A stretch of 64,000 nt of DNA, from NCBI RefSeq assembly GCF_018310535.1, contig NZ_CP074102.1, forward strand, positions 3,348,001 through 3,412,000, read 5' to 3'. The notes below the pieces were generated by a model. It was not told the origin of the DNA. It did not search any database and saw only the letters and a list, made by a program, of their open reading frames with translations. Shown piece by piece: positions 8,471 through 22,945 of this stretch. The position numbers and the translations under genes were made by a program. Positions within the stretch are counted from its first letter, which is position 1. Each line of letters opens with the position of its first letter. The stretch is from Streptomyces mirabilis. GTDB taxonomy: Bacteria; Actinomycetota; Actinomycetes; Streptomycetales; Streptomycetaceae.

Positions 8471-9856
8471 TTGTCCTACCCACCAGACCCGGCCGCCCCC
8501 GAGCCCGGCCCCGTCTACCCGGACCTCCCGTACCCGGGCACACCCGCGCCCCCGCCACCGTACCCCGGGGCCGCCACTCCCCCGCCCCCGTACCCCGGGG
8601 CAGCCACTCCCCCGCCCCCGTACCCCGGGGCAGCCACTCCGCCCCTGTACCCGGAGGCCCCCGCGCCCCCGTCCTCTCCGGGCGGCGCACCCCAGTACCC
8701 GGGGGCCGGGGCCGCACCGTCGTACCCCGCGGCGCCGCCCGCCCATCCGGGGGCCACGCCCACGTACCCGAGCGGCCCGCAGCCCCCCACCGCCACCGCA
8801 CCGCCGTACATCCCGCCGCAGACGCCCCCCATGCAAACGCCCCCCGCCGCCTCACACACGGCACCGCCAGTACCTCCAGCACCGCCGGAGGCACCCGCAC
8901 CCGACGACCTCGACTACCGGCACGCGGGCTCCCGCGTCCACGTGGCCGCGCACCAGCGCGGTGCCGACGCCACCGCGATCGGGCAGCTGGCGGTCCAGGT
9001 GCCGGGCTTCCTGGTGAGCCTCGCCGTGGTTGCCTCCTTCGCCGTGGGAATCCTCGGCACGGCCATGGGCTGGCTGGTCATCCTCGCCTGGCTGGCCTCC
9101 GGGGCGCTCGTCTTCCACCGGCCCACCGAGCTGGCCTTCGCCCGGCACGTGATGAAGCTCAGGGTGCCGCTCGCCCAGGAGCGGGCCCGTCTGGAGCCGA
9201 TCTGGCGCGAGGTCACCGCCCGCGCGGGCGTCGAGGCACACACGTACGAGCTGATGGTGGAGAACAGCACGGACCTGAACGCCGTGGCGGCCGCCGGCCA
9301 TGTCGTCGGCGTCACGACGTACGCGCTGAACGAGATCCCCAGCAGCAACCTCGCCGCCGTACTCGCCCATGAACTCGGGCACCACACCGGCGGTCACGCC
9401 TGGACGGGCCTGCTCGGCTACTGGTACTCGCTGCCCGGCCGGATCGCCTGGGCCTTCATGCGGGGCATCGCCCGGATCGCGATCCGGGTCGCGAGCGTCT
9501 TCTCACTCGCCGCGACCGGGATGGTCTACCTCTTCATCGGGATATTCGTGATCGGCGGGTTCGTCGCCGCCTGGTACATCACCGTGCCGCTCGTCGTCGC
9601 CCCCTACCTGCTCGCCTACGTGGGTCGCCAGGGCGAGCTGCGTGCCGACCGGCAGGCGGCCGACCTCGGCTTCGCACCCCAGCTGGCGCAGGTCCTGTAC
9701 CACTTCCAAGCCCAGGAGGACGCCGTGAAGGCGCAGGCCGCAGCGCAGGGAAGGCAGCTCAAGGAACCGGGCGGCCTGGCCAAGCTGCTGACCACCCACC
9801 CGGACAACTACACCCGGCTCCAGGCCCTGGAGCCCTACCTCCAGCTCAGCCGCTGA
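8471..9856 (+). CDS. M48-family membrane metalloprotease with Pro-rich N-terminus
   Basis: 461 residues; TTG start 7 bases after GAAGGAG. Residues 1-145 are disordered Pro/Tyr/Ala, including three perfect or near-perfect copies of PPPPYPGAAT. A membrane hairpin at about 176-214 precedes the protease domain. Zinc motif HELGH (300-304) with the third ligand E389 in GELRADRQA defines an M48 (HtpX/Ste24-like) gluzincin. Two more hydrophobic segments (about 325-350 and 350-385) lie between them, as in HtpX. Last gene of the cyclase operon, 26 bases after the PycTM-like gene. Its Pro-rich head resembles the tail of the SPFH-like protein two genes upstream. A general membrane quality-control role or effector processing are both possible. 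Confidence 0.85.
   Translation: MSYPPDPAAPEPGPVYPDLPYPGTPAPPPPYPGAATPPPPYPGAATPPPPYPGAATPPLYPEAPAPPSSPGGAPQYPGAGAAPSYPAAPPAHPGATPTYPSGPQPPTATAPPYIPPQTPPMQTPPAASHTAPPVPPAPPEAPAPDDLDYRHAGSRVHVAAHQRGADATAIGQLAVQVPGFLVSLAVVASFAVGILGTAMGWLVILAWLASGALVFHRPTELAFARHVMKLRVPLAQERARLEPIWREVTARAGVEAHTYELMVENSTDLNAVAAAGHVVGVTTYALNEIPSSNLAAVLAHELGHHTGGHAWTGLLGYWYSLPGRIAWAFMRGIARIAIRVASVFSLAATGMVYLFIGIFVIGGFVAAWYITVPLVVAPYLLAYVGRQGELRADRQAADLGFAPQLAQVLYHFQAQEDAVKAQAAAQGRQLKEPGGLAKLLTTHPDNYTRLQALEPYLQLSR
8551..8640 (+). repeat. Three tandem 30-bp repeats inside the M48 protease gene
   Basis: Units at 8551-8580, 8581-8610 and 8611-8640; the last two are identical, the first differs at two positions. Each encodes ten residues (PPPPYPGAAT), so copy-number change would stay in frame and vary the length of the Pro-rich head. 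Confidence 0.95.
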
Positions 9857-9870
9857 CCCCTGACAACGCC

Positions 9871-9911
9871 GAAGGGCGGCCACCCCGTACGAAACGGAGT
9901 GGCCGCCCTTC
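9871..9911. terminator. Bidirectional terminator between the accessory operon and rpoC
   Basis: GAAGGGCGGCCACCCCGT and its complement ACGGAGTGGCCGCCCTTC form an 18-bp stem with one mismatch and a 5-base loop. It lies between the convergent M48 gene (plus) and rpoC (minus) and can stop both. Confidence 0.88.
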
Positions 9912-9930
9912 AGTACTTCAGACGTACGCC

Positions 9931-13830
<3,900 letters not shown>

Positions 13831-13943
13831 TATGCGTCAATCCCTCTCAGGGTTGTAAGTCTTGGGGTCTGAAACGGGGGTCCTGGGGCCGGCAGGCCTT
13901 TGTCACCTTTTCCACAGGTGGTCAAAGGCCCGCCGAACTCCCG

Positions 13944-16900
13944 TCAGACCTCTTCGACGCTGCTCGGCTCGCGCCGGGACAGGTCGATGCCGAGCTCCTC
14001 CGCCGCGCGGAAGACGTCCTCGTCGGTGTCACGCATTTCGATGGACATACCGTCGCTGGACAGCACCTCCACGTTGAGGCAGAGAGACTGCATCTCCTTG
14101 ATGAGCACCTTGAAGGACTCGGGGATGCCGGGCTCGGGGATGTTCTCGCCCTTGACGATGGCCTCGTAGACCTTCACGCGGCCGGTCACGTCGTCGGACT
14201 TGATGGTCAGCAGCTCCTGGAGGGCGTAAGCGGCGCCGTACGCCTCCAGCGCCCACACCTCCATCTCACCGAAGCGCTGGCCACCGAACTGAGCCTTACC
14301 ACCCAGCGGCTGCTGGGTGATCATCGAGTACGGACCGGTCGAGCGGGCGTGCAGCTTGTCGTCGACCAGGTGGTGGAGCTTGAGGATGTACATGTAGCCG
14401 ACCGAGATCGGCTCCGGGAACGGCTCGCCAGAGCGGCCGTCGAACAGCGGCGCCTTGCCGGACGGAAGCACCATGCGCTCGCCGTCGCGGTTCGGGATCG
14501 TGTGGTTCAGCAGACCGGCCAGCTCGTCCTCACGCGCACCGTCGAACACGGGGGTGGCGACGTTGGTGCCGGGGGCGACCACATCGGCCTCGATGGCCTG
14601 CAGGCGCTGCGCCCAGTCGTCCGCGAGACCGGAGACGTCCCAGCCGCGGCTGGCGAGCCAGCCGAGGTGGATCTCCAGCACCTGTCCCGGGTTCATTCGG
14701 GACGGGACACCGAGCGGGTTGAGGATGATGTCGACCGGGGTGCCGTCCTCCAGGAACGGCATGTCCTCGATCGGCAGGATCTTGGAGATGACACCCTTGT
14801 TGCCGTGACGGCCGGCGAGCTTGTCACCGTCCGTGATCTTGCGCTTCTGCGCCACGTAGACACGAACCAGCTGGTTCACGCCCGGCGGCAGCTCGTCGCC
14901 CTCTTCACGGTCGAAGACGCGGACGCCGATGACCTTGCCGATCTCGCCGTGCGGCACCTTCAGCGAGGTGTCGCGCACCTCGCGCGCCTTCTCACCGAAG
15001 ATCGCGCGGAGCAGGCGCTCCTCCGGGGTCAGCTCGGTCTCACCCTTGGGCGTGACCTTGCCGACCAGGATGTCGCCGGCGACGACCTCGGCACCGATGC
15101 GGATGATGCCGCGCTCGTCGAGGTCGGCGAGGACCTCCTCGGAGACGTTCGGGATGTCCCGGGTGATCTCCTCGGGGCCGAGCTTGGTGTCACGGGCGTC
15201 GACCTCGTGCTCCTCGATGTGGATCGAGGAGAGGACGTCGTCCTGCACGAGGCGCTGCGACAGGATGATCGCGTCCTCGTAGTTGTGACCCTCCCACGGC
15301 ATGAACGCCACGAGCAGGTTCTTGCCGAGCGCCATCTCGCCGTTCTCGGTCGCCGGGCCGTCGGCCAGAACCTGACCGGCGACGACCCGGGCGCCCTCGT
15401 CCACGACAACCTTCTGGTTGACGGAGGTGCCCTGGTTCGAGCGGGAGAACTTGTGCAGGCGGTACGTGGTGTACGTGCCGTCGTCGTTGGCGGTGGTGAC
15501 GTAGTCCGCGGAGACCTCCTGGACCACACCGTCCTTCTCCGACTTCAGTACGTCACCGGCGTCGACCGCACAGCGGTACTCCATGCCGGTGCCGACCAGC
15601 GGCGCCTCGGACTTGATGAGCGGCACGGCCTGACGCATCATGTTCGCGCCCATGAGGGCACGGTTGGCGTCGTCGTGCTCGAGGAACGGGATCATGGCGG
15701 TCGCGACCGACACCATCTGGCGCGGCGAGACGTCCATGTAGTCGACGTCCTCACCGGGGACGTAGTCGACCTCTCCACCACGACGGCGGACCAGGACGCG
15801 GGACTCCTCGAAGCGGAGCTCGTCCGTCAGCGGCGCGTTGGCCTGCGCGATGACGAATCGGTCCTCTTCGTCGGCCGTGAGGTAGTCGACCTCGTCGGTG
15901 ACGACACCGCCGGTGACCTTGCGGTACGGCGTCTCGACGAAACCGAACGCGTTGACGCGGCCGTAGGAGGCGAGCGAGCCGATCAGACCGATGTTCGGGC
16001 CTTCAGGGGTCTCGATCGGGCACATGCGGCCGTAGTGCGAGGGGTGCACGTCACGGACCTCGAAGCCGGCCCGCTCACGGGAGAGACCACCCGGGCCAAG
16101 AGCCGACAGACGGCGCTTGTGGGTGAGACCCGACAGCGGGTTGTTCTGGTCCATGAACTGCGACAGCTGGCTGGTGCCGAAGAACTCCTTGATGGAGGCG
16201 ACGACCGGCCGGATGTTGATCAGGGTCTGCGGCGTGATCGCCTCGACGTCCTGAGTCGTCATGCGCTCGCGGACGACGCGCTCCATACGAGCCAGACCCG
16301 TGCGGACCTGGTTCTGGATGAGCTCGCCGACGTTGCGCAGACGACGGTTGCCGAAGTGGTCGATGTCGTCCGTCTCGACGACGATCTGCGTGCCGTTGTC
16401 ACCGACGGTCTCGGTCTCACCGGCGTGCAGCTTCACCAGGTACTTGATCGTCGAGATGATGTCCTCGACGGTCAGGATCCCGGCGTCCAGCGGGGCCTCG
16501 CCGCCCAGCTTCTTGTTGACCTTGTAGCGGCCGACCTTCGCGAGGTCGTAGCGCTTCGGGTTGAAGTAGAGGTTCTCAAGAAGCGTCTGCGCGGCCTCGC
16601 GGGTCGGGGGCTCGCCCGGACGCAGCTTGCGGTAGATGTCGAGCAGCGCGTCGTCCTGGCCCTGGGTGTGGTCCTTCTCCAGGGTGGCGCGCATGGACTC
16701 GTACTCGCCGAACTCCTCGAGGATCTGCTCGGTCGTCCAACCGAGAGCCTTCAGGAGAACGGTGACGGACTGCTTGCGCTTGCGGTCGATGCGGACACCG
16801 ACCATGTCGCGCTTGTCGATCTCCATCTCCAGCCAGGCACCCCGGGACGGGATGACCTTCGCGGAGAAGATGTCCTTGTCGGACGTCTTGTCGATCGAGG

Positions 16901-17429
16901 AGTCGAAGTAGACGCCCGGCGAGCGGACCAGCTGCGACACCACGACACGCTCGGTGCCGTTGATGACGAAGGTGCCCTTGTTGGTCATGAGCGGGAAGTC
17001 GCCCATGAAGACCGTCTGGGACTTGATCTCGCCGGTCTCATTGTTGGTGAACTCGGCAGTGACGAAGAGCGGGGCCGCGTACGTGAAGTCGCGGTCCTTG
17101 CACTCGTCGATGGAGTTCTTCGGGGGCTCGAAGCGGTGGTCCCGGAACGTCAGGGACATCGACCCGGAGAAGTCCTCGATCGGGGAGATCTCCTCGAAGA
17201 TCTCCTCCAGACCGGACTTCGTGGGGACGTCCTGTCCGTTGTCCAGAGCCGCCTCGACACGAGCCTTCCACGCGTCGTTGCCGAGCAGCCAGTCGAAGCT
17301 CTCGGTTTGCAGCGCAAGAAGGTTCGGAACCTCGAGGGGCTCCTTGATCTTTGCAAAGGAGATGCGCAGCGGGGCGGTGCTGGCGCCGTTGTTCGTATTC
17401 GCGGTCGAGGCAGTGCGCGAGGCGGCCAA
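13944..17429 (-). CDS. rpoB: DNA-directed RNA polymerase subunit beta
   Basis: 1161 residues if translation begins at the TTG at 17429 ([14 protein letters not shown]), which has AAGGA 8 bases upstream and gives the usual Streptomyces length. A GTG at 17459 would add ten residues but lacks a good ribosome site. The rifampicin cluster is wild type: [20 protein letters not shown] followed by SALGPGG. Subunit of core RNA polymerase, cotranscribed with rpoC. Own promoter visible at 17614-17643. Confidence 0.97.
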   Translation of the reverse strand: MAASRTASTANTNNGASTAPLRISFAKIKEPLEVPNLLALQTESFDWLLGNDAWKARVEAALDNGQDVPTKSGLEEIFEEISPIEDFSGSMSLTFRDHRFEPPKNSIDECKDRDFTYAAPLFVTAEFTNNETGEIKSQTVFMGDFPLMTNKGTFVINGTERVVVSQLVRSPGVYFDSSIDKTSDKDIFSAKVIPSRGAWLEMEIDKRDMVGVRIDRKRKQSVTVLLKALGWTTEQILEEFGEYESMRATLEKDHTQGQDDALLDIYRKLRPGEPPTREAAQTLLENLYFNPKRYDLAKVGRYKVNKKLGGEAPLDAGILTVEDIISTIKYLVKLHAGETETVGDNGTQIVVETDDIDHFGNRRLRNVGELIQNQVRTGLARMERVVRERMTTQDVEAITPQTLINIRPVVASIKEFFGTSQLSQFMDQNNPLSGLTHKRRLSALGPGGLSRERAGFEVRDVHPSHYGRMCPIETPEGPNIGLIGSLASYGRVNAFGFVETPYRKVTGGVVTDEVDYLTADEEDRFVIAQANAPLTDELRFEESRVLVRRRGGEVDYVPGEDVDYMDVSPRQMVSVATAMIPFLEHDDANRALMGANMMRQAVPLIKSEAPLVGTGMEYRCAVDAGDVLKSEKDGVVQEVSADYVTTANDDGTYTTYRLHKFSRSNQGTSVNQKVVVDEGARVVAGQVLADGPATENGEMALGKNLLVAFMPWEGHNYEDAIILSQRLVQDDVLSSIHIEEHEVDARDTKLGPEEITRDIPNVSEEVLADLDERGIIRIGAEVVAGDILVGKVTPKGETELTPEERLLRAIFGEKAREVRDTSLKVPHGEIGKVIGVRVFDREEGDELPPGVNQLVRVYVAQKRKITDGDKLAGRHGNKGVISKILPIEDMPFLEDGTPVDIILNPLGVPSRMNPGQVLEIHLGWLASRGWDVSGLADDWAQRLQAIEADVVAPGTNVATPVFDGAREDELAGLLNHTIPNRDGERMVLPSGKAPLFDGRSGEPFPEPISVGYMYILKLHHLVDDKLHARSTGPYSMITQQPLGGKAQFGGQRFGEMEVWALEAYGAAYALQELLTIKSDDVTGRVKVYEAIVKGENIPEPGIPESFKVLIKEMQSLCLNVEVLSSDGMSIEMRDTDEDVFRAAEELGIDLSRREPSSVEEV

Positions 17430-17613
17430 GAGGGGGTCCTTCCGAGGGCTCGGACTCACTACGCGCGTACCGGCCCCCCACTGTGGGCACAGAGACAGTC
17501 CGTTCCCGATTCAGCCAAAAGGCCAGGTCAGGGATGATCTAGTCATCGGTGCTCACGCGAGGGCATGCCCCTGGTGACGGGCAGGAGGCAGCTAACAGGC
17601 AGCGCAAAGGGTC

Positions 17614-17643
17614 AGTGTAGCCACTAGGCCCACTGATGTCCAG
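17614..17643 (-). promoter_or_regulatory. Candidate rpoB promoter within the rplL-rpoB gap
   Basis: On the minus strand CTGGAC (17643-17638) and TACACT (17619-17614) are 18 bases apart, a fair HrdB-type promoter giving a leader of about 180 bases before the rpoB TTG. The whole 17430-18067 gap (638 bases) otherwise holds the rplL terminator and no gene I can support. Confidence 0.55.
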
Positions 17644-17960
17644 TCCCGGTTTTTTGAGACCATCGTTGTTCTCAACACCTGCGGCAAGCCACGCCCTCAA
17701 TGCACATCGATACTGCCCTCTTCGCCACCGATCCATGCCTCGGATCCGGATCGTTGTGACGACGCGTCCTGAGAATTGCGCGCTGCGTGCGGTTCGTCAA
17801 GGCCCCCCATGCCCTAAGCAAGTGCCGCGATCGTCACGTGCAACCTGTCTTGCAGCCCGTCTTGCAGCCCGTCACGGGCTCGGCCGGAGGCACAACGAAG
17901 ATCACCATACTCGTCGCCACCGACAGTGCAAGGCAGCCGCCGCCGGACCCCCAGGAACCC

Positions 17961-17996
17961 CGAAGAGCGACCACCCAGATGGGTGATCGCTCTTCG
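17961..17996 (-). terminator. Terminator/attenuator downstream of rplL
   Basis: CGAAGAGCGACCACCC and GGGTGATCGCTCTTCG form a 16-bp stem with one C-A mismatch and a four-base loop, about 70 bases after the rplL stop. Partial read-through here would link rplJL to rpoBC, as known for this operon in other bacteria. Confidence 0.8.
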
Positions 17997-18067
17997 GTGC
18001 GTCAGCGTTACAGGTCCACTAGTGGCCCTGTATCAGCTCGCGAGGGGCCCTCAGCGGGCCCGTGGGA

Positions 18068-18451
18068 CTACTTGACCTCGACGGAGGCGCCGGCGCCCTT
18101 GAGGGACTCGGCAGCCTTCTCGGCGGCCTCCTTGGCGACCTTCTCGAGAACGGGCTTCGGGGCGCCGTCCACGAGGTCCTTGGCCTCCTTCAGACCCAGG
18201 GAGGTCAGCTCACGCACGACCTTGATGACCTGGATCTTCTTCTCGCCGGCACCCGTGAGGATGACGTCGAACTCGTCCTGCTCCTCGACGGCCTCGGCAG
18301 CGGCGGCGGGGCCGGCCGGACCGGCAACGGCGACCGCGGCGGCGGCGGTGACGTCGAACTTCTCCTCGAACGCCTTCACGAACTCGGAGAGCTCGATGAG
18401 GGTCATGTCCTCGAACTGCGCGAGCAGGTCTTCCTGGCTGAGCTTCGCCAT
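18068..18451 (-). CDS. rplL: 50S ribosomal protein L7/L12
   Basis: 127 residues from the ATG at 18451 ([13 protein letters not shown]), preceded by GGAAGGA; an in-frame upstream ATG (MEGSPI) lacks support. N-terminal dimerisation helix, Ala/Gly-rich hinge (about 42-60, [19 protein letters not shown]), and the C-terminal factor-binding domain with [16 protein letters not shown]. Forms the flexible stalk with L10 and recruits translation GTPases. 124 bases after rplJ. Confidence 0.98.
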   Translation of the reverse strand: MAKLSQEDLLAQFEDMTLIELSEFVKAFEEKFDVTAAAAVAVAGPAGPAAAAEAVEEQDEFDVILTGAGEKKIQVIKVVRELTSLGLKEAKDLVDGAPKPVLEKVAKEAAEKAAESLKGAGASVEVK

Positions 18452-18575
18452 GATGGGCGATCCTTCCACTTATTCGGCTGGTGCCGGATGTACATGTGAG
18501 GCGGGCGTACTTTCGGCCCGCTGCGACCACTGCCTAGACGGAACTGCTTAGGCGGCGATCAATGCGCGAGCCGAA

Positions 18576-19106
18576 TTACTCGGCACCGCCCTGCTCGGCC
18601 TGCTTGGCACGAAGAGCGTCCACGGTGCGGACGAGCTTCGAGGGGAGCGCCTGGAAGAGCTGGGCAGCCTGAGTCTGCTTGCCCTTGAAGGCACCCGCCA
18701 GCTTGGCGAGCAGAACCTCGCGGGACTCGAGGTCCGCAAGCTTCTTGATCTCGTCGGCGGACAGCGCCTTGCCGTCAAGGACACCGCCCTTGATGACGAG
18801 GTTGGGGTTGTCCTTGGCGAAGTCACGAAGACCCTTCGCGGACACCACCGGGTCACCGGTGATGAACGCGACCGCCGTCGGACCGTTGAACAGGTCGTCG
18901 AGCGTGGAGATCCCGGCCTCGTTGGCCGCAATCTTGGTCAGCGTGTTCTTCACCACGGCGTACTGGGCGTCTTCACCGAGCGAACGACGCAGCGTCTTGA
19001 GCTGCGCCACGGTGAGACCCCGGTACTCGGTCAGCACAGCGGCGTTCGAGCTGCGGAACTGGTCCGCGAGCTCGGCTACCGCGGCAGCCTTGTCGGGCCT
19101 TGCCAT
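18576..19106 (-). CDS. rplJ: 50S ribosomal protein L10
   Basis: 176 residues; ATG at 19106 with GGAAGGAGG upstream. [20 protein letters not shown] is the family start, and the [14 protein letters not shown] segment binds 23S rRNA. Anchors L7/L12 dimers on the stalk base. Expected to repress its own operon by binding the leader at about 19140-19290. The longer open frame upstream is not supported. Confidence 0.98.
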   Translation of the reverse strand: MARPDKAAAVAELADQFRSSNAAVLTEYRGLTVAQLKTLRRSLGEDAQYAVVKNTLTKIAANEAGISTLDDLFNGPTAVAFITGDPVVSAKGLRDFAKDNPNLVIKGGVLDGKALSADEIKKLADLESREVLLAKLAGAFKGKQTQAAQLFQALPSKLVRTVDALRAKQAEQGGAE

Positions 19107-19139
19107 AGAGCGTCGGCCTCCTTCCGGGTGATGAGGACC

Positions 19140-19290
19140 GCTCAGAAGGGGCTGGGCAAAACGAAACGCCCCGGCGCAGGCGCACGGGGCGTAGCTCGAC
19201 CGGTATGTCCGCAAGCTGGGCAAGCGAACTCCGGGAGCACATCCACGGTCACCTACGCGGGTCGTCCGCAGTTTCAGCGGATCCTTCGGC
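19140..19290 (-). promoter_or_regulatory. Probable L10 autoregulatory leader
   Basis: The 360-base gap upstream of rplJ contains a structured leader. A hairpin CGCCCCGtgcgcctgcgcCGGGGCG lies at 19166-19190, plus further GC-rich pairing nearer the promoter. Position and context match the L10(L12)4-binding leader of other bacteria; the exact kink-turn motif cannot be assigned by eye. Confidence 0.45.
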
Positions 19291-19343
19291 CGCCCTGCCC
19301 TCTCGCGAGCGCAAGGCAACGACCAGCGGTCTTTGGCTTCTGG

Positions 19344-19372
19344 GGAACAGTACGTGACGCGGTCGCTGTCAA
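19344..19372 (-). promoter_or_regulatory. Candidate rplJ promoter
   Basis: A perfect TTGACA (19372-19367, minus strand) lies 17 bases from TGTTCC (19349-19344). The -35 is ideal; the -10 is poor, so the assignment is tentative. Confidence 0.4.
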
Positions 19373-19466
19373 GCAAATCCGCTCGACAGCGCCTCGTCCC
19401 GGCAGTCGACGGCGCCTCGGCTCAGCGGCGCACGGCGCCTCGGCTCAGCGGCGGTTCGGTGCCGGA

Positions 19467-20327
19467 TCAGCCCTTCTGGGCGTCCTTCATCAGCTGCGCG
19501 AGGTCGACGGTGTCCTTGGCGGGCGGGGCCTTCACCGTCACCGGCTTGTTGTAGTCGAGGAAGACCATGGTCATGTCGAGCGGGCCCTTGTCGGAGGCGG
19601 CGCGCACCCGGACCTGCTTGGTGTGGTCGTCCGGCCCGACCCACATGTCCATCGTGAGCTTGTCGGCGCCCAGCTCCTCGTACTGCTTCAGGCTCTTCTC
19701 GCGCTTGTCCCGCGTCGCCTTGTCCTTCTTCTTGAGGTCGGCGCGGAGTTCGTCGAGGGTGACCGTGCCGTTGTAGTGGGTGGTCTGCACGCCGTCGATC
19801 TTCTCGGTGCCGACCTTCTTCACGTCCTTGGAGCCGGTCAGGTAGGTGGACGCCTGAGACGGGTCCTGGTCGGCCTGGTCGGAGAGCTTGCTCGCGTCGA
19901 TGCCCGCGGAGCCGTCGGCGCCCTTGGCCATCCCGGAGATGTCGAACTTCATCCAGCTCTTGCCGTCCATCTCCTTGGCGGCGGCCGCGCCCCCGCCCAG
20001 GTACATCGCCCCGTCGACGACCCGGATCTCCATCTTGCCGTCGGCGCCCTGGTCGAGAGCGGTCATCTTCATGCTCATGGCCAGCGGCTTCATGCTCATC
20101 GACGCCTGGGCCTCGACGCGGCCCGTCTCCGGGACCTTGCCGGTCATCCGGTAGCTGAGCGAGGTGATGGCCTCGCTGTTCTTCGCCGCCTTGGCCACGG
20201 CCGCCGCGGGCGTCATCTTCGGCGACTCGTCGCCCTTCGCACAGGCGACGGCGCCCCCTCCGAGGACCAGGGCCGCGAGTGCGGCCCCCGCCGCTCCGTG
20301 CCGTACGGAGTCACGCACAGAAAACAT
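19467..20327 (-). CDS. Secreted lipoprotein, paralogue of the next gene (LolA/LppX-like)
   Basis: 286 residues from the ATG at 20327, which has GGGGGGA 7 bases upstream (an ATG seven codons earlier lacks one). Signal peptide [20 protein letters not shown] ends in a lipobox GAVAC, so it is lipid-anchored outside the membrane. The mature part is Lys/Asp-rich with beta strands and conserved [20 protein letters not shown] then HYNGTV. The fold is probably the half-barrel of LolA/LppX-type lipid carriers (inference). It sits between rplJ and rplA beside a paralogue of the same size. Confidence 0.85.
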   Translation of the reverse strand: MFSVRDSVRHGAAGAALAALVLGGGAVACAKGDESPKMTPAAAVAKAAKNSEAITSLSYRMTGKVPETGRVEAQASMSMKPLAMSMKMTALDQGADGKMEIRVVDGAMYLGGGAAAAKEMDGKSWMKFDISGMAKGADGSAGIDASKLSDQADQDPSQASTYLTGSKDVKKVGTEKIDGVQTTHYNGTVTLDELRADLKKKDKATRDKREKSLKQYEELGADKLTMDMWVGPDDHTKQVRVRAASDKGPLDMTMVFLDYNKPVTVKAPPAKDTVDLAQLMKDAQKG

Positions 20328-20493
20328 CAGGATCCCCCCAGGGAACACATGAGCGATACACAGACTGCGCCAGCAGCGTAGCCCAGGGAGGTTCGAGCGT
20401 CTCCTGAATTCTTTTGAGTTTCTTGGTACTCGAGTTTCTTGGTACCTGGACCTCTGGGCACCTGGGCACCCGGTCCTCCAGGCGCCTGGAGCC

Positions 20494-21429
20494 TCAGCTC
20501 GTGGTGCCCGACCCGCTCGAAGTGTCGCCGCTGCCCGGCGTCAGGCCCTGCGTCTTCAGCAGGTCCTTGAAGTCGGCCGTGTCGCTCGCCGGGGGCGCCA
20601 CGGCGGAGACCTTCACTCCGTAGTCGCTGTAGTACGTCGTGGAGGACATCGTGCCGCTCGACATCTCGCCCTTGGAGACCGCCTTGACGAGCAGGTCCTT
20701 GCCGTTGACCCAGATGTCGACGTCCTCCGTCGTGATGCCGGCCTGGGTGAACTGCTTCTTCAGGTCGGCGAGTTGGCTCGCGGTGAGGTGCGAGCTCTTG
20801 GCCGCGAGGTCCGAGACGTTGACCGTGCCCGCGTAGTGCGTGGTCTTCTCGCCGCGGACCGTCTCGTCGCCGACCTTCTTCACATCGCCGGAGGCCAGCA
20901 GGAGCTTCACCGACTGGTTCGGCGAGTTGTTCTGCATCTGGTCCTTCAGGAACGCGCCGGAACCACCCGCGAGCTTCGCCAGGTCGTCGTACGCGTACTT
21001 GATCCAGTGCTTGCCGCCCACCTGCTTGGCGAACGCCTCGCCCATCCTGGCGTAGTAGGCGTCCGACAGATAGCGGGCCTGCATGGAAGTGCTGCCCGTC
21101 TTGCGCATCGTCTCGGCCATCGTGCCGCCGGTGTACGTGATCGTCATGTCACCGGTGAGGCCGTTGCCCCAGCCCATGGAGCCGTCCGACTTCATGGACA
21201 TCAGCGTGCCCAGGCTCATCGTGGACTCGATCCTGGCGGAGTCGGCGCCGTCGGTGGACTTCTCGGCGGACTGCAGGGCCGCTATGGGGCTGACGTGAGT
21301 CGTGCCCTGGGCCGCCTTGTCGTCCTTGCCGGAGCCTCCGGAGGAGCCCGAGGAACAGGCGGCCACCCCCGCCAGCGCGCTCACCAGCGCGATCGAAAGG
21401 GTCACTCGGCGCACGCGCGTGCTCTTCAT
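20494..21429 (-). CDS. Secreted lipoprotein, paralogue of the previous gene (LolA/LppX-like)
   Basis: 311 residues from the ATG at 21429 with GGTGGG upstream. Signal sequence [19 protein letters not shown] and lipobox VAAC, then a Ser/Gly linker. It shares with its neighbour the order of strands and the segment [20 protein letters not shown], so the pair arose by duplication. C-terminus Ser/Gly/Thr-rich and disordered. Likely binds a hydrophobic ligand at the cell surface. No regulatory tie to the surrounding ribosomal genes is visible. Confidence 0.85.
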   Translation of the reverse strand: MKSTRVRRVTLSIALVSALAGVAACSSGSSGGSGKDDKAAQGTTHVSPIAALQSAEKSTDGADSARIESTMSLGTLMSMKSDGSMGWGNGLTGDMTITYTGGTMAETMRKTGSTSMQARYLSDAYYARMGEAFAKQVGGKHWIKYAYDDLAKLAGGSGAFLKDQMQNNSPNQSVKLLLASGDVKKVGDETVRGEKTTHYAGTVNVSDLAAKSSHLTASQLADLKKQFTQAGITTEDVDIWVNGKDLLVKAVSKGEMSSGTMSSTTYYSDYGVKVSAVAPPASDTADFKDLLKTQGLTPGSGDTSSGSGTTS

Positions 21430-21503
21430 TCGTCCCACCCCTATGCGAATCCTGAGAGCTGCACGCTAACGCAGCCCACTGACACACGTATCCAAGAATG
21501 GGG

Positions 21504-21538
21504 ACGGGCCCCGCACCTCGAAAGGTTGCGGGGCCCGT
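21504..21538 (-). terminator. Terminator of rplK-rplA
   Basis: ACGGGCCCCGCA and TGCGGGGCCCGT form a perfect 12-bp stem with an 11-base loop, about 45 bases after the rplA stop. Confidence 0.88.
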
Positions 21539-21583
21539 GCCAAGAACGCGTATGCGACGCGGTCACCGTGGTGAGCGGAAGGC

Positions 21584-22309
21584 TCAGACGGCGGCCGGGT
21601 CCTCCTCGACGAGGAGGTTGCGGGTGCGGTTCGGGTCGACCGGAACGCCGGGGCCGATCGTGGTGCTGATCGCGGCCTTCTTGATGTAGCGCCCCTTGGC
21701 GGCGGACGGCTTCAGACGAAGGATCTCGTCCAGCGCGGCGCCGTAGTTCTCCACCAGCTTGGTCTCGTCGAACGAGGTCTTGCCGATGATGAAGTGCAGG
21801 TTCGAGTGCTTGTCGACGCGGAACTCGATCTTGCCGCCCTTGATCTCGGTCACGGCCTTGGCCACGTCCGGGGTCACGGTGCCGGTCTTCGGGTTCGGCA
21901 TCAGACCACGCGGGCCGAGGACACGGCCCAGACGGCCGACCTTGCCCATGAGGTCCGGGGTGGCGACGACGGCGTCGAAGTCCAGACGGCCCTTCGACAC
22001 CTCGTCGATGAGCTCGTCGGAGCCGACGATGTCGGCGCCCGCGGCGAGTGCGGCCTCGGCACGGTCACCGGTCGCGAAGACCAGGACCCGGGCGGTCTTA
22101 CCGGTGCCGTGCGGGAGGTTCACGGTGCCGCGGACCATCTGGTCGGCCTTGCGCGGGTCTACACCCAGGCGGAAGGCGACCTCGACGGTGCCGTCGAACT
22201 TGCTCGTGGAGGTCTCCTTGGCGAGACGGACGGCCTCGAGCGGGGCGTAGAGCTTCTCCCGGTCGATCTTGGCGTCCGCAGCGCGGAGAGACTTGCTGCG
22301 CTTGCTCAC
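21584..22309 (-). CDS. rplA: 50S ribosomal protein L1
   Basis: 241 residues, GTG start with AGGAG upstream ([20 protein letters not shown]). Contains the L1 signature [20 protein letters not shown] and the two-domain L1 layout. L1-stalk protein that helps release deacylated tRNA and, in other bacteria, represses rplKA translation. 94 bases after rplK in the same operon. Confidence 0.98.
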   Translation of the reverse strand: MSKRSKSLRAADAKIDREKLYAPLEAVRLAKETSTSKFDGTVEVAFRLGVDPRKADQMVRGTVNLPHGTGKTARVLVFATGDRAEAALAAGADIVGSDELIDEVSKGRLDFDAVVATPDLMGKVGRLGRVLGPRGLMPNPKTGTVTPDVAKAVTEIKGGKIEFRVDKHSNLHFIIGKTSFDETKLVENYGAALDEILRLKPSAAKGRYIKKAAISTTIGPGVPVDPNRTRNLLVEEDPAAV

Positions 22310-22403
22310 TACTGCTCCTGATGTGTTCTGAGGAGTCGTGGTACGGACCGAGCAGGCCCTGCCACGTGCGACTCACGCCGCATGGTTCCTACGAAGGTGG
22401 GTG

Positions 22404-22838
22404 TCAGCCCTCGACCGTGATGCCCATGGAACGGGCGGTGCCGGCGATGATCTTCGACGCGGCGTCCAGGTCGTTGGCGTTGAGGTCGGGCATCTTCGTG
22501 GTGGCGATCTCGCGGACCTGCGCCTGGGTGATCTTGGCGACCTTGGTCTTGTGCGGCTCGCCGGAGCCCTTCTCGACACCCGCGGCCTTGAGGATCATCT
22601 TGGCGGCCGGCGGAGTCTTGGTGATGAAGGTGAAGGAGCGGTCTTCGTAGACCGTGATCTCCACCGGGATGACCCAACCGCGCTGCGACTCGGTCGCGGC
22701 GTTGTAGGCCTTGCAGAACTCCATGATGTTGACGCCGTGCTGGCCCAGCGCCGGGCCGACCGGCGGAGCCGGGTTGGCCGCGCCGGCCTGGATCTGGAGC
22801 TTGATAAGCCCCGTGACCTTCTTCTTCTTGGGAGGCAT
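22404..22838 (-). CDS. rplK: 50S ribosomal protein L11
   Basis: 144 residues starting [19 protein letters not shown], with the thiostrepton-region Pro-rich helix [19 protein letters not shown] and the rRNA-binding C-terminal domain. Forms the GTPase-associated centre and is the target region of thiopeptide antibiotics; in Streptomyces L11 is also linked to RelA activation (family knowledge). Separated from nusG by a strong terminator at 22946-22980, so rplKA probably has its own promoter. Confidence 0.98.
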
Positions 22839-22945
22839 GTGCTCTCTCCGGGTCCTAGTGAGAGTTTTCAGCTTCCGCCCGGTTCATCCGGATGGAGGCA
22901 TACCGCACAACGATAACGGGTATCCATGCGCGGCCAAAAACCGAG

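Noticed and set aside
8551..8640. CRISPR-like array because of regularly spaced 30-bp repeats
   Set aside because: Repeats are directly adjacent without spacers and encode an in-frame Pro-rich peptide.
14349..17537. A 1,062-codon plus-strand frame across rpoB
   Set aside because: Antisense shadow of rpoB; no ribosome site or family features.
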